Below are positions 1 through 12,623 of a stretch of 64,000 nucleotides of DNA, in pieces (positions within the stretch are counted from its first letter, which is position 1; each line of letters opens with the position of its first letter). The notes under the pieces were generated by a model. That model was not told the origin of the DNA. It worked only from the letters and a program-made list of their open reading frames with translations, and did no database searches. Source of the DNA: Brachionus manjavacas (lineage: Eukaryota > Rotifera > Eurotatoria > Ploima > Brachionidae); assembly GCA_019054805.1 (NCBI GenBank), contig JAHQIY010000007.1, positions 3,353,501-3,417,500 of the forward strand, written 5' to 3'. The position numbers and the translations under genes are program-made.

Positions 1-3000
1 TTGCGTGTTTTATAAAATAAAATTAAAAATAAAAATCAATCTTATTGATTTAAGATTTAGGGACAGATTAAATAAAAATTGATTGAATGCACCTTGGAAT
101 TTAACTTACTTAAATAATTCCATTAGTAATTTTTCTTACAGAGAGTAAAAAAATAGAAAATTTGACAAATCATTAACAAAAATAAAGGTAAGTCTAAGTA
201 AACAACATTAAACAAATATTGCTCTTTAGTCAAATATTGAAAATCAATTTTTAGTAATATTATTAAAAAGTCATTACTACTTAAATCACAAATTTACTTC
301 CTAAATATAAAAAAATGGACATAAATTAATTTTCGCCTTCCTAAATCAAAAGTAATCTCACTCAAGAGACTCCCAAACCTCCCAACTTAAAATTAACTTA
401 AACTGCAATCAATTTTCGTATCAGCCAAAATCAAGGCACTTAAATCATTTTAGAGACAAATTAAGGCTGCATTTTTATTCAATCACATTTATCTATGTTT
501 GAATTGAAATTTGATAGTTAAAATATTTAAATTGCACTCAAATTGCAATCAGCAAACATATGAAGTTATAAAAACCCGACTTAATCATGAGTTTTTTATT
601 GAATTATAATACTTGCCTATTTGATCAAATTCTAATGATTTTAAAATTTTTATCGATGCCTTTAGTTAGGCTCACTGGAGCCGACCAAGTGAGCCTAAAC
701 AGAAAATAAATTAAATATCCTAATGATTGAATGTGTTTTTAAGAGAGACTTAAAAGTTGTTAATTTGTTGTTTAGCCAAAAAAATGGATAGCAGAATCAT
801 TAAAAACAAATTGGCCTTTTGAATTTAAAACAATTGATTTTCTCTAAATAGGTCCATGATCACGTACTGCACTCAATTTGCCCAAGTCTTTTAAGAAAGC
901 AATTATTTACAAGAGGCGTCGTCGTGTTTTTATGTGAATTTTTTCTTCCGCTTAAATCCTGAGTGAGAAATAGGCCTAGTGATTTGACAAGCTTTGTAGG
1001 GTTTTGTTTAAACGGGAACCTTGTTTTTTAAATCGAGTCACCGCTTTTTGTTATGGTTTTAGTTGCCTGGAAATAGTTTTGTAATTTCTTTACAATAAAT
1101 CAACACAAGACGAATTTTTTCTTCAAAAAGAAAAAATAAAATTTTTTATTATTAGCTCATTTAAAATACTAACTTGAACAAATAAATCATCAAAAAGAGG
1201 TTATTTATTTGAATCGAAAAGAGTGAAGAAATATTCAGCCTCGTCAAGTCAGGTGATTCTTAACTCAATTTTTTTTGAATTAAAATAAAAAATTAATTTC
1301 TTTTTGTTGGCACTTTTTTTATGGAGTTTCTTGACAAAAAGCAAACAAAGCGTTCTCAAAGACTGTTGAAGATTGAAGACAAAACAAAGATTGAGTAAAT
1401 TTATTTTGGTCAATTTGCTGCAAATTGAATTAAGATTTTTAAGTCTGCCTATTTAGCGCTGAAACTTTGTCCAAACCTGTCAAAATTTTGAAGCCTTTCA
1501 TATCTATTTAAAATATTCTTTTGCACTCAAAAATAAAATACAATAAAGCCAAATAAAAATAAATTTTTAAAGATTGGATTGACTTCAGAACCGGCTTTTT
1601 TTTAAATGCATAATTTTTTAATTAAATAAATTGATGTTTATTCTTTCAATTAAACCAAAAATAAAAAATAGATTATCCTTTTTATATGAAAAGTATTAAA
1701 TTATGGAGTATTGTAAATGATCAGTGAGTTGCTATTGTCCAACTTTAGTTTTAAATTGATAAATAGTTTATTGATAAATAGTTTTTAATTTTTTTCAAAT
1801 ATTTACTCTTTTTTGTATAATTATTAGTCAAATTTTTAATTTTTGAGAAAAAATTCGACTAAGATTTTTTAGTATTTATCTTTATTAGAAACAAAATTTA
1901 ACTTTACAAATTCATTAAGTCAATTTTAATTAAGTCAACTTTAGAAGAAAATCTTCATGAAGCATAATTTAAGACTTTAGTATTGATTAGGAAAATAAAT
2001 GACTCTGTATTATTTAATGTTCAGAAAAAAAATTTGGTTTTTATTTTTAAAGGAAAAATTTTACAAATTAAATTCGAAATAAACTGCAAAACATACATTT
2101 AATTCTGAAGGAAATAAAAATCACAAAATTAGTTTCCGAAAAAAGAGCAGGTTAAAAAAAAATATTGATTTCCAGACTTCCTGATTTTTTATTATTTTAG
2201 CAAAATGAAGCTTAGAAAAAAGGACAAAGTGATTGTATTGAGAAATGATGGCGCCGAATTTCCTTAAGAAATTGTTCTTAAAATTTAATGGATTAAACTT
2301 ATTTATTTTCTTACAATTAATGCTTATTTTTTTCAATCATAAACTAAAACATTTTCCCTATTATTTAAATTCTCTTTGTACTTTCTACAATCAAAATAAA
2401 AATTTAGCGACTTGCCTTATCTAAATTTAATAATAAATAATAAACTTTAAAATTTTATGCATCAAGCCGTCAATGTCTAAGAAAAATATTAAAACTATGA
2501 AAGTTTACAGATTTGATAAGCATGTACTTAATTTATTTAAAGTGGACAATAGATGCATGAAAATAAGGTCGATTTTTCATACAGTTGTGCATTACAGCCT
2601 AGCAGTGGTAATTTGTTCATAACAGCAAACATTATTATACCGATGACCCTTCTCTCCAAAGCATATTTTGCTCATTTAATTTTTTGAAATAAATTAAATT
2701 TAATAAAAATTGTAATTTAAATAATCAGTTTATTCAAATTGAGAAACGGCTTCAACTATCTAAAATCTTGCGCTGCAGATATTAAAGCTGAAATTTTTTT
2801 GACTAAAAAAATTGACTTGATTTACCCTTGATTTATTTTATTAATATTATTTTTTATTTAAAAAAGTTATTTTAGAAAATCAAGTTTTGAAGTCAATAAA
2901 ATAAATCTTAAACTTTATTTGTTTTTTGTGTCAAAACTTAATAATGACTTAATAAGTTGGAAAATTTTTTATTTAAATAAAAATCAAAATTTTTAATTTG

Positions 3001-4558
3001 GCTAGATATTAATTATTTTGACTAAAAAGATATGCTATTAATTTTGAATTAAATGATTATTTAATTATTTAGTTACCATTTAGATAAAAAAGAGTTATGT
3101 GTAGACGAAGGACAAACCAATTATTATTAAAGCCACATTTTAAATTTTAAATTATATTAAATATTTTCGACCAGAAAATTTTGAACATTTAACGAGTCAT
3201 TTTTGAAAAAAAACTTTAAATTTTCATCTAATATAGAAATTTAGTGTGTAATACTGTGTGTTTAAAAAATCCTTTATATCCATAATTTAATCTTTAAAAA
3301 TCTAAAGTTTTATCTTTTTTAACTAAAAGAGAAACTATCTTTTGTGAAAGCTTGCAAAATACTTTTCATTAAAGAACTTAAAATAATTGTCCAACGATTA
3401 ATTAAATTTTTACACTAAAATATACAATTTTATTCAGAAAAAAAACGTCAATTTACTTTTATTTGAAATAATCTAAGACCATTTTTTTTGCTAGTAAAGT
3501 CTTTGTTCTATTGATTATGAAGTAAACAAAAAATAAAATAAGAAGTTGGTTTGTTTCCAAAATACAGAATATTGAAAAATGAAATCAAGAAAAAAGGAGC
3601 TTTTTTAAAATGATGACTGTTTAAGTATCAGAAGAGCCCTGAGGCAAATTTTTATGGTGCTTATTAAAATAAAATTAATTTTTATTATTGAAATATAAAA
3701 TAAGAAATTTTTGTAGGAAAAAACTAAATATCTAAATTGATTGTTTTTCAGGTTGTTAATTTTCAGCATAACAGTACAGAGCACTTATTGAGATATTCTT
3801 TTCCTAGGTAGCCAAAATTTTATTGTTGTGAAGTAAAACATAATTTAATTCAAATGGATATACTAAACATTATTAAGATTTTACATTATTAAATTGAATA
3901 TTCTTTTTAGTAAATCATTAAAAATTTTCGTTTTTAAATTCTAAAAAATTGCTTTTTTTTTTACTTTTTATTAATCATTTTTCAGACATAAAAGTACAAC
4001 ATAATATGAATGAATTTTTTATGTTGGCTCTCCACTAAAGTAAAAGTTTTGTTTAGAAGTAAAAATTTTATTCTACAATCAACTTTATTTATGGAAATAA
4101 ATGGAATTTATGTGTCACAAACTGACCTCGCTAAATTTGCATTAATTTATTCCAAATAACTTAAAGAAAAACTTTAACAGAATTAAATAAGTCGTTTAAA
4201 ATTTGAAGATAGATCAATTTTGTTGAAATGATTACAAAATTTAGAAACAAATTTTCAAAATTTCTAATTCAAGATGCTTTCATCAACAGAACATATATTT
4301 GCTAATAATAAATACGATTTTATTTTAAGATTAAGATTAGATAGAAACAAAATTCAAATCAAATTTACAATTTGAAAAATTCTAAGATTATAAAATTATT
4401 AAAAAATTTATTCAAAATTTACTAACAAAAACCGATGATTGATTTAAGAATTCAATAAAAAAAACATGGCTAAATAGGTTTACTGGTAGATTATAAAAAA
4501 TGAAAAATTGATTTAAAAAAATTATCGAACAAATTTTTTAAAGGTGTACGAATTAAAT
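1..4558. other. Gene-free A+T-rich stretch
   Basis: No open frame here looks like a protein and no RNA gene was recognised. The stretch is homopolymer-rich A+T DNA downstream of LZTFL1. The only structured item is the perfect hairpin at 666-698, listed separately. The minus-strand open frame at 2121-2336 is Lys/Asn/Phe-rich, as expected of chance translation of A+T-rich DNA. Confidence 0.6.
666..698. repeat. Perfect 11-bp hairpin
   Basis: TTAGGCTCACT (666-676) is followed by an 11-nt spacer and its exact reverse complement AGTGAGCCTAA (688-698). It is much more G+C-rich than its surroundings. It could be a cruciform, the core of a small fold-back element, or an RNA hairpin. No gene is near enough to suggest a role. 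Confidence 0.6.
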
Positions 4559-5642
4559 TTACTCATCATCTGGCGGTTCGTATCGATTCAATCTTCTTCT
4601 CAAATCTTTAATTTGTTCATTCTTTCTATCCAACATTTGCTTCATATTTTTGTAAGCATTTGTTTGATTAAATTTTTTTTCCAGTTCCTATTTTTGAAAA
4701 TTTATTTAATTAAATTTGCTTAAATTTCGTACACAATTTAATACTTTTTCCGCCATTCTCAATTGTTCCTGGATTTCAAGATACCTGTGCTTGATCGAAA
4801 TCATCTCATTCTCAATCGATTTTTGAGTGGCCTTGCTAGAATCGCTTGACTGAACACAAATCATAATTTTATTAAAAAAATCAAAATTCAAGCTCAATTA
4901 CCCGCTGCAATTCATTTCTCAATTGATTCATTTTTTCCTCTAAATCTCTATTTTCATCATCATCTTTCTTAACAATGTTCCAATTTAGTTTAGGTATTAC
5001 AAATTTTTGCCAACAAATCTTACATATCTATTTGAACTTTTTTTCGCATTATCTCGCGATGAAGACCTAGCTTCGCTATACTCGATCAACTTTTCCTCCA
5101 AATACTTGATTTTATCTTTTAAAGCATGATTTTCTGTCTGTAATGAACTAATTTTCTTAATAGGAATGTAATTATTTTTGCCAAATTTAATTAATTCAAA
5201 CTACCTCTTTCAATAGCATTGTACCTCCGGTTTCATTCACTGGTTCCAATTTAGGGGGTTGATAGTTGGTTTTTTTATTTGAAAATGTTTCCTCTTCAAA
5301 CATTCTTACTTTGTCCAACAGCTCTTTATTTTCAAGTTCGGAAATATCTGCTTGAAGCTTTAGATGCCAATTTTCGGCCTGGATAAATAATTGCCGCAGC
5401 AAGAGAATGTAAGTGTGAGATTGATGACTGAGCTCTCGGTCGATTTCTTCGTGGGCAATATCCCATAGCTCTTCGAGAATGTCTTGAACTTCATCAACTG
5501 TCAGAGTTGTTTCATTTTTTAGCCGATGATTTTCAACATCTTTGTAAGCAGCTCGGACTGAACGCAAACTTAGAGCTCTTTGAGCGCGGGAAAATCTCAT
5601 AAAATTAACTATGCTCGCTTCATGATAGTCTTTTAAATCCAT
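4559..5642 (-). CDS. LZTFL1: LZTFL1, leucine zipper transcription factor-like protein 1
   Basis: LZTFL1 is a cytoplasmic coiled-coil protein that binds the BBSome and regulates ciliary membrane traffic (family knowledge). Five exons fit in frame on the minus strand: 5642-5205, 5137-5024, 4967-4902, 4849-4745 and 4687-4559, giving 283 aa against about 299 in human. The introns are about 55-65 nt, GT-AG, all in phase 0. The N-terminus (NFMRFSRAQRALSLRSV) and the segment LLLRQLFIQAENWHLKLQ match the conserved LZTFL1 head, followed by DISELENKELL. The last two exons carry IQEQLRMAEK and a C-terminus ending RRLNRYEPPDDE, as in the family. The middle exons are charged heptad-like coiled coil. The start is the first ATG of exon 1. 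The gene lies 182 bp downstream of the ARL2 stop on the same strand. ARL2 and LZTFL1 both belong to cilium/tubulin biology, but the pairing may be chance. Confidence 0.93.
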
Positions 5643-5824
5643 CTTAAATTATAAGAAAAAATATTTTTAACTCGTCAAAAATTTAATTCGAATTTAAAAA
5701 AAAAAAAATTAAATGGATTCCAAGCCATTTTTTCACTTCTAAATTAAAGTTTTAAAACAATATTTTTTATTAATCGATTTAAAAAATTTTTTGGATTATT
5801 TAAAAAAAGTAAATATAAAATTAG

Positions 5825-6722
5825 TTAATCTAAAGTGAATATTCTTGATGCTATGTCATTGACTAGCCAATCTATGCCCTCAACTAGATTTTCACCGGTA
5901 ACAGCACTGCAACCTTGGATTTGCCAATGATGAGTGCTTATATTGTCCAAATCTAGAAGCTTTAAATGAATGAATTAGAGACTTTCTCTACAATTTTGTT
6001 TAAAATTACTTTTCGAATTTCCTCTGAAGTTAAAGATCCTGGAATATCTTGTTTGTTTGCAAAAACTAAAAGTGTTGCACCAGCTAACCTCTGAATTAAA
6101 TGAATAATTAAGTAAGCTTCATTAATTAATTTAATTCTGGTTTGAATCAAATTTTAAAAGTATTTTTGTTTAAAAAAAATGAATACTAGTTACCTCTTCC
6201 TGTAATAGTGAATGAAGTTCTTGTTTGCAATCAGCCATTCTTAATTTATCAGCACTGTCCACAACCCAAACTAAACCATCCGTAGACTCAAAATAATTTC
6301 TCCAATATGACCTTAAAGATTTTTGTCCACCTACATCCCAAACATTTAGCTTAAAACTAAAAAAAATTGTTATATAGAAGTTTATAAATTATCCTTAAAT
6401 ACTTTTTGTGTTCCAAAGTTTTGATATTAAAACCTAATGTTGGAGATATAGTGTTTATGTCTTCCCCGTTGAATTTTTTTAGTATTGTCGTTTTTCCAGC
6501 ATTGTCTAAGCCTCTTAAAAAAATAATCGAAAAATGATTTTGGTAAAATGGTTTTTTCGAAATTTTTTCTAAAATCAAAAATTATAATAATCGTTTCCAT
6601 TGACTACTTAATTTTTATTTATATAAAAAAATTAAAATAGATTTCCAAGTTTCTTACAGCATCAAAATTCTCATTTCTTTTTCTTCCTGTTTCATTTTTT
6701 TCAAAATTGTCAGTAGACCCAT
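5825..6722 (-). CDS. ARL2: ARL2, ADP-ribosylation factor-like GTPase 2
   Basis: ARL2 is a small GTPase that regulates tubulin folding cofactors and release of prenylated or myristoylated cargo (family knowledge). Five minus-strand exons join in frame: 6722-6658, 6513-6403, 6356-6194, 6090-6010 and 5959-5825. They give 184 aa, exactly the human ARL2 length. Visible motifs are the N-terminus [13 protein letters not shown]-loop GLDNAGKTT (residues about 23-31), the switch segment [18 protein letters not shown], the base-specificity motif NKQD, and CSAVTGENL. The introns are 46 to about 145 nt. The exon 4/5 junction uses a 50-nt intron (6009-5960); this choice restores the family spacing between the EIRK helix and LDNISTHHW. 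The ATG is fixed by homology. Nothing is missing from the GTP-binding site, so the gene looks functional. Confidence 0.95.
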
Positions 6723-6731
6723 GGTGATTGA

Positions 6732-7271
6732 TTAAACAGTCGAATGTATTTTCAAATTCAAAAATTTAAACAAAAATTGACTCGAAAAATAAAACTTAAA
6801 ATTCAGAACGTTAAAATGTTTGTATGTAAATTTTTGATTAAATTTTTGTGACAAAATCTTCTCAACATTTTCTGTATTTTTTAACAATTGTTCAGTTGTT
6901 TTTAATTGAAATTCTGCTTGCTTATGCAATTTAAATTGACAGTTTAATTATTGATGTTTTATTTTATTTATCACTGTTAATTTTTAAAATAAACTTATTT
7001 TACTGTTTTCATTTTAAGCTCTAAAGAATTAAGTTTTGATGCTGAAAATAATTTTATTAGAATAAATTTTTGAAAAATTTTACTCGTAAAAATAATTAAA
7101 ATTTAAATAAAATTTATGTTTGTCACGATATGCTGGTATATTTTAGAAAAATTTCATTCTCTTGGCAATCGATCTTAATATAAATTAATTTTTTCAATAA
7201 AATATTAATAAAATACCCAGAAATTTTGATTCAATGAATAAAAAAAATATTTCAATTTAAATTTTTGATTT
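6732..7271. other. Short intergenic stretch between ARL2 and PANK4
   Basis: This should hold the ARL2 promoter and 5' UTR and the PANK4 3' UTR. A minus-strand open frame at about 6780-6950 reads as a charged coiled-coil-like segment (HKQAEFQLKTTEQLLKNTEN). It has no ATG and no match I recognise, so it is recorded but not called as a gene. Confidence 0.4.
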
Positions 7272-10200
7272 TCATGAGAAAAATTTCTCAAATTTAAACA
7301 TTACAGGAAATTTGTCTTCTTTGAGAAACTCAATGCAATTGGAATTTTCTATTTTTGAAAATTTCTTAAAGCGTTCTGCCAACCATCTATTTTTGATTAC
7401 AGCTGACTTTAAGCTATCGCAATTAAACCGTGCATCAAAATTTGTGTGAACAGCTCTGCCCATTCCTTCCAATATAATCAAATCAACTCGATGAAAATTA
7501 ATAGCCTTGGCCAAGTCTATGTTTATCCTTGACAAATCCAAGCAAGGACTTGCTGATCCATTTTCAAACAAAATCAAGTTTTCAGTCTTATAAAAGGCAT
7601 CGTTTAAAACATGATTTATTTTGCAAGCTTTCTTGATAACCAAGACAAGCTCTTGAAAAGTAATATCATTAATGGCAGCTTTTGAATTAGCACATAAGAT
7701 GACTCTTTGTTCACTATTTTTAAGTAGTTCTACGACCAGTGGAAGAACGCCCAAAATCAGATCAAAACCACTGTTATCTGCAAAAATACACACACACTTG
7801 TACTGATTTGACTTTATTCTGTGTACAAGCTCCGAATAAGAATCAGTTTTATTAAAATTTTCATCTATTGAATCCAATGCTTGAGCGAACTTTTCTAAGT
7901 GGCCTTTTTTTTGTTTTTCAATGAAAGACTGAGCACCGTAGTCATAAACATTACCAGCCAGAAATCCACGGAATATTTCCAGCCATCTCTGATCGATGCT
8001 TTGAATATTTTCTAAATAAGTTAGTCTATCATCGAGCAGTTCTAAGCCTTGTTTATTTTCTTCACGTTTTTCTCTTGAATAAACATCAAAAAACTGAAAT
8101 TCAGCCATGCAATGCTCCCTCAGATCCAACAAACTTCGTACTGTTAATCTTCCAAAAGCGAATGGTGATTTTTTAAGCTCATTTAACTTGTTCAAATAAG
8201 ACTTTTTAAATTCTCCAGCTCGTTTTAATGTCGCCTCATCTTTTTCATCCGTATGACTTTTAATACACTGTTTCTCATACTTCATAATATTTATCATTAA
8301 ATAAAATTTTTTACTAAAAATTTTTAAATTACTGTTTCGATTGTTTTCTCAAAACAGTTGAGCCAATATTGTCGAGCTTCTTCATCTTTGGTTAAATCGA
8401 TTAAATCCGGAACATAGTTTTCATGGTCCAATAAAGGACAATTAACCAATTTGAACTCTTCTTGGTTTAATTCAAATCGATCGAACTTAATTTTTCGAGA
8501 AATATTTTAATTTTTTTAATAAATAATACTAATTTTATTCGTATTAATCCCTGCTACTTTTCGAGTCCTGCTAGGAATGTTCTGTGTGAACAACTTTTTG
8601 CCAAATAAAATGACCAGTTATAGTCCAAGAGAAATCAACTGAGTACTTCGAATTTAGAAAAAATAATTTACCACAAAGAAAAGTTAAATTAAAAATTTAG
8701 ATTTTTTTTATTTTTAAAAAATGATTTTATTTCATTTTTGACTTTTTTTTGGAAATTCAAATTCCGTTCTAATCAAATGAATAAAAATTAAGTCAAGTTT
8801 AATTGAGTTTTACTATTTTAATGCTTAAATCGAAGATAATGAGTAATTAAATCCAAAGTGAAAAATCTCTCACAATGTTAGAATCGTGAACGATTTTCGC
8901 TACCTATCTTTCAAAAGAAAGTAAATGTATTGTCGTTATTAAATCTGTGGATATCATCAGATATAATTTAAAAATTTTAATTTATACCAAATTGAGGTGG
9001 CATAAAAATAAAAGTAAATGCCTCGAAAAATTTTTGAAAATAAAATTAAAAAAAATGATATTTTTTATTATCAACTGAGGGCTGTTATAAATTTAATATC
9101 GACACTGTAAGTTTACAGTTAGCTTTAAATGTAATTACGTTTCTAAAATGTTATTTGTGGCTCTGAATTAAAAATCGACTTGATAAATTTAACGTTTTTT
9201 AACCCAAAATATTTTGAACTTATTTTTAAATTTTTTTTATCTGTCTTTAATTTAAAAAGGCGGTTTTTTCTATGCACTTATTTTAAAAACTTAAGATGTC
9301 AGCAAATCTTCAAATATAAAAACTATTAATATCAATTATGATTAAATAAATCTTGGTTTTTTGAAATTCATCTCAAAAAACGACAGGACAAAATTCTAAA
9401 AACCTTTATCCTAGAATCACAAAATTTTTCATCAAAAATTTTAAAGTTTAAAAAAAAATTTAAAATTGAAAAATTTTATTTACCTACATTTGATTAATCA
9501 TATGGCACAAATGACATATTGTTATACTTAATTATATAATTTAAGAAAAATGATAGTAAAGAAAGGTAAGAAAATATGAAGATTTTTTCAACACAATTTT
9601 ACTTAAACAAACATCATTTACTTAAAGCTTTACTTAATCAATAAAAAAAATATAATAAAAAATTAGTTTTATATCTCTATGAGTTCTAAAAAAACCGAGA
9701 AATTAAAAGATATTATATTATTAATTATTTATGTCTTAAAGGACACCAATTTTAGAATTTCAGCAGTTTGTCTTTTTTTTACAAAATTTACTTATTTTCA
9801 ACTAATTTAAGGATAAATGCTCAAACGACGTAGGAATTTTCTTTTGATATTGATTAATTTGAATGAAAATTCTAATCATCACATTGTGATTTACAAGATC
9901 CTTTTAAAATTCACTGAAAATAGAAAAGTTTCTAAATCAATACTTTTTCGATTAAAATTATACTAATTATTCCTATTTAACTTTTATTTATGATTTAGTG
10001 ACCTTAAATCAAATTCTAATGCTCTAATAAATAAAAAATTACCGGATTGGTATCGCTTTTTCCTCTGGATATTGTATGAGTCGAACTATGAGCGAAGTTT
10101 TCAAACCATGAAAAATTTGCGTGATCAAGGTCTTGAGAAGTTTTCAAAAAAGCTCCAATTGCTCCAATGTAGCCTTCGTGACGCAAAAAAAGACAGTCCA

Positions 10201-11464
10201 TTTTGGCCTAAAAAAGTTAATTCTACTATTTAAACTAGCTAGTTTCATTTAATTGTTTACCTGACTCCAATATGATATTCCATGCTTGAGAAACTTCATG
10301 CTGAGTCGACAATTATGGATAAAATAGCCACCAAAATACAGTTTATCAATTCCATGTATCTGAGCATACAAAGTAGCTATTTGACTAACATCATAGCAAA
10401 TCATAATTAAAATAGATTTAACCAAGTCTTCTTGTTTGAATTTTTTGGCAAATTCTTCTCTAGTAGGACCATCATATAGCGATCTAGTTGCTTTACCTAA
10501 AGAGCTAGCGATTAGATCTTCCTCAAGACCAAATAAATCATAGCTCTTGCCATAAATATCTCTCACAAGCATGTCAACATTTCTGTTGTCACCTTTTTCC
10601 GCAAGATCAATTATTTCCTCAAAATTCTTTAATAGATTTCGTTGTTAATTTTTTTATAGACATGTTTGAATATACTTTTGCCTCAGTGAGCAAAGAACCA
10701 AGTCCCCATAACGTGGCTCCTCCGATTGTGCTTCCACCAATTCGTTGATATTTTTGGTCAGATTCTACTTTTAGAATACTCACACCGGAGCCTATATTTA
10801 CCAAGAGATAAGGAAAAATATTTCCAGTCTGGACTGGTTTAAACTCATACTCCAAAGTATCATAATTAATTGTGAATACTTCATTAGGCACATGTCGCAG
10901 GAGAAAATTGCATCCTATAATTAAGCATGAAATTTCATCTTCTTTATTTACTCTTGAAAAATGTTCAATTTTTTAATTAAAAAATTTTAATTTCTGTCAA
11001 CTCACTCGATGCCTAATTTTTCAAAGAGTAACTCTTTGTATTTGTACGAACCTCCACCGGTGGCACGAACACTTTTCACATTTTCTGTTGCCTAATCAAT
11101 TAAATTTTAAGAATTTAAATAATTTCCTTTTTCTGGTGAATACTTGTAGAGGATTTAGGTTTTTTTTCATATAATCAATGGCTGTGTCGATATATTTAGT
11201 TTCGAATTTTATGAAATTTAAAGTTGGTACTGTCTTTTTAACCTCGTTAACGGAATAAATTGAATTTGAGTTTGTCTCTGTGTCCGAAAAAAAAGCAGTT
11301 CTGCATTCAAAGCTTGATGAGTAGGCAATCTTGACCAAAGATCCACCAATATCAATTCCAACTCTGTTGGCATTCTCAAAATTTTTAAATGCTTCTTGTG
11401 TTAACTCTATAGATTCGGTGAAGCTCTCTTGATTTTGGCAAATTTGAGTCAAATCAATAGACAT
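7272..11464 (-). CDS. PANK4: PANK4, pantothenate kinase-like / 4'-phosphopantetheine phosphatase
   Basis: Animal PANK4 fuses a degenerate pantothenate kinase domain to a metal-dependent DUF89-type phosphatase that dephosphorylates 4'-phosphopantetheine and related compounds, opposing CoA synthesis (family knowledge). Seven minus-strand exons join in frame: 11464-11144, 11091-11006, 10952-10676, 10626-10261, 10207-10043, 8485-8333 and 8279-7272. They give 791 aa against about 773 in human. Kinase part: VGIDIGGSLVKIAY (about 35-48), RATGGGSYKYK (116-126), LLVNIGSGVSILKV, GGSTIGGATLWGLG and FLRHEGYIGAIGAFLK. Phosphatase part: LTVRSLLDLREHC, FADNSGFDLILG (Asp624 and Asn625 are likely metal ligands) and EGMGRAVHTNFDA. 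The position of the PANK1-3 catalytic Glu seems to be Lys126, while the Arg of the YxR motif is retained (Arg206). The intron between exons 5 and 6 is about 1.56 kb; the others are about 50 nt. The start is the first ATG of exon 1. Confidence 0.93.
8486..10042 (-). other. Long PANK4 intron
   Basis: The 1,557-nt intron lies between the exon ending ...SDTNP and the exon starting FDRFELNQ. It begins GTAATT and ends TTAAG on the minus strand. It is A+T-rich, and I see no nested gene or element in it. Confidence 0.7.
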
Positions 11465-11930
11465 ATTTAAAATGTTTTGTTTTCTTTACTTAATTTATTT
11501 TTGAATATTTTAGCTTGTTAATTTATATCAAAAGTAACACGAATTGTTTAGTTCATTGTTTTTCTTAAGTGTAAGCTGATTTAAGTTTTTCTAGAGATAA
11601 TTTTAACTAAGACTAAGTTAAACGCAGAATTAAAAAGAGGTAAATTTAAGAAGAATTGGATAAATTAGAAACGATTTGTTTCAAAAAAGACAAAAAAGAT
11701 TTTCTTCAAAATTGTTATTTTGCTAAATAAAATTAACTAATTAAATTTTTTAAAGATTTAATACATGCAGTTAATTTTAGTTTTCATTTCAAGAATAAAC
11801 TATTGAACCCCTATTCGCCTTTACCCTAACCCTCTAACTAACCCTTCACCTGAATTTTTTATACGGTTAAAAATAAAACACTGGATCGTGCGATTTCGCA
11901 GTCTTTATTCTCAATAGAGTGACTAAATGT
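11465..11930. other. PANK4 upstream region
   Basis: This is A+T-rich DNA that should include the PANK4 promoter. A C-rich run (CCCTAACCCTCTAACTAACCC, about 11824-11844) interrupts it. No other structure was seen. Confidence 0.4.
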
Positions 11931-11959
11931 CTCTGATTTTGTTCTTGTGTATAAGTCAG

Positions 11960-12260
11960 CATTCGAAAATGTTTCAGGCCAGTGTATCCCGAGGATCCTC
12001 CACAGGCTTCCAGTGTGAAATGTGTTCAGGCTTTTCTTGTCAGCGATGGCTTGGGCATGTACTTAGAATGAAAGAAACACGAATACCAAAAGGAGCCTTT
12101 CAATGGACACCTCAAGGACGACGTAAGGGAGGATGATCAACATGGAGGTCAACAATTACGAAAGAGCTTATCGAAATGAGAATGACATGGGGAGAAGCAA
12201 TGTTAAACCAAAAGATCGACTTGAGTGGAAATCAAATGACCCTATGATCCACAAGAAGTG
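11960..12260 (+). mobile_element. Decayed 3' end of a LINE reverse-transcriptase ORF
   Basis: The plus strand reads RWLGHVLRMKETRIPKGAFQ, then WTPQGRRKGG, a stop, then a continuing frame with STWRSTITKELIEM and TWGEAMLNQKIDLS. This is the typical C-terminal tail of many animal non-LTR retrotransposon ORF2 proteins (RWLGHVLRM..RIPK...GRRKRGRP..TWR). Only the last roughly 90 codons survive and they contain stops, so this is a 5'-truncated dead copy. The clade cannot be decided from the tail alone. Confidence 0.75.
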
Positions 12261-12623
12261 AATAAGGAAAAAAAAATTATGAGATTTAGTCTAAATTTTA
12301 TTTTACAAAATTAAAACTTTTGAAAATAAAAGTTTTAAATAAAAAAATGATCGTAAATTTCTAGTTCTCAAAATAATTTTACGAAAAGCGATGAGTTTCT
12401 TAAATATCTAGAATCTAGAATCTATTACTGGTTAATTATTTTACTTAGTTATTCCAAAACTTCTTATTGTTAATAAAAAAGATGACTAAAATTTTCGATC
12501 ACTTTTTTATTTCTAATTATTTTTTCAAAAGTGTTGAATTAATAAAAAAATTCAGAGTAAGTCTCCCGATCCAGTTAGTTGAAAAATGTTTTTTAATTAA
12601 TTTGACAAATTTTTGGAAATTAC

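Noticed and set aside
2121-2336. 71-codon open frame on the minus strand
   Set aside because: Composition is that of translated A+T-rich DNA (Lys, Asn, Phe, Ile), there is no motif, and no splice-linked neighbours are visible.
6732-6929. Coiled-coil-like open frame upstream of ARL2
   Set aside because: It begins with TTG, has no ATG, and I recognise no family. It could be an exon of an unseen gene but cannot be supported.
11822-11845. CCCTAACCCTCTAACTAACCC resembling a telomeric repeat
   Set aside because: The units are irregular and the run is very short, so it is probably chance or simple sequence, not an interstitial telomere tract.
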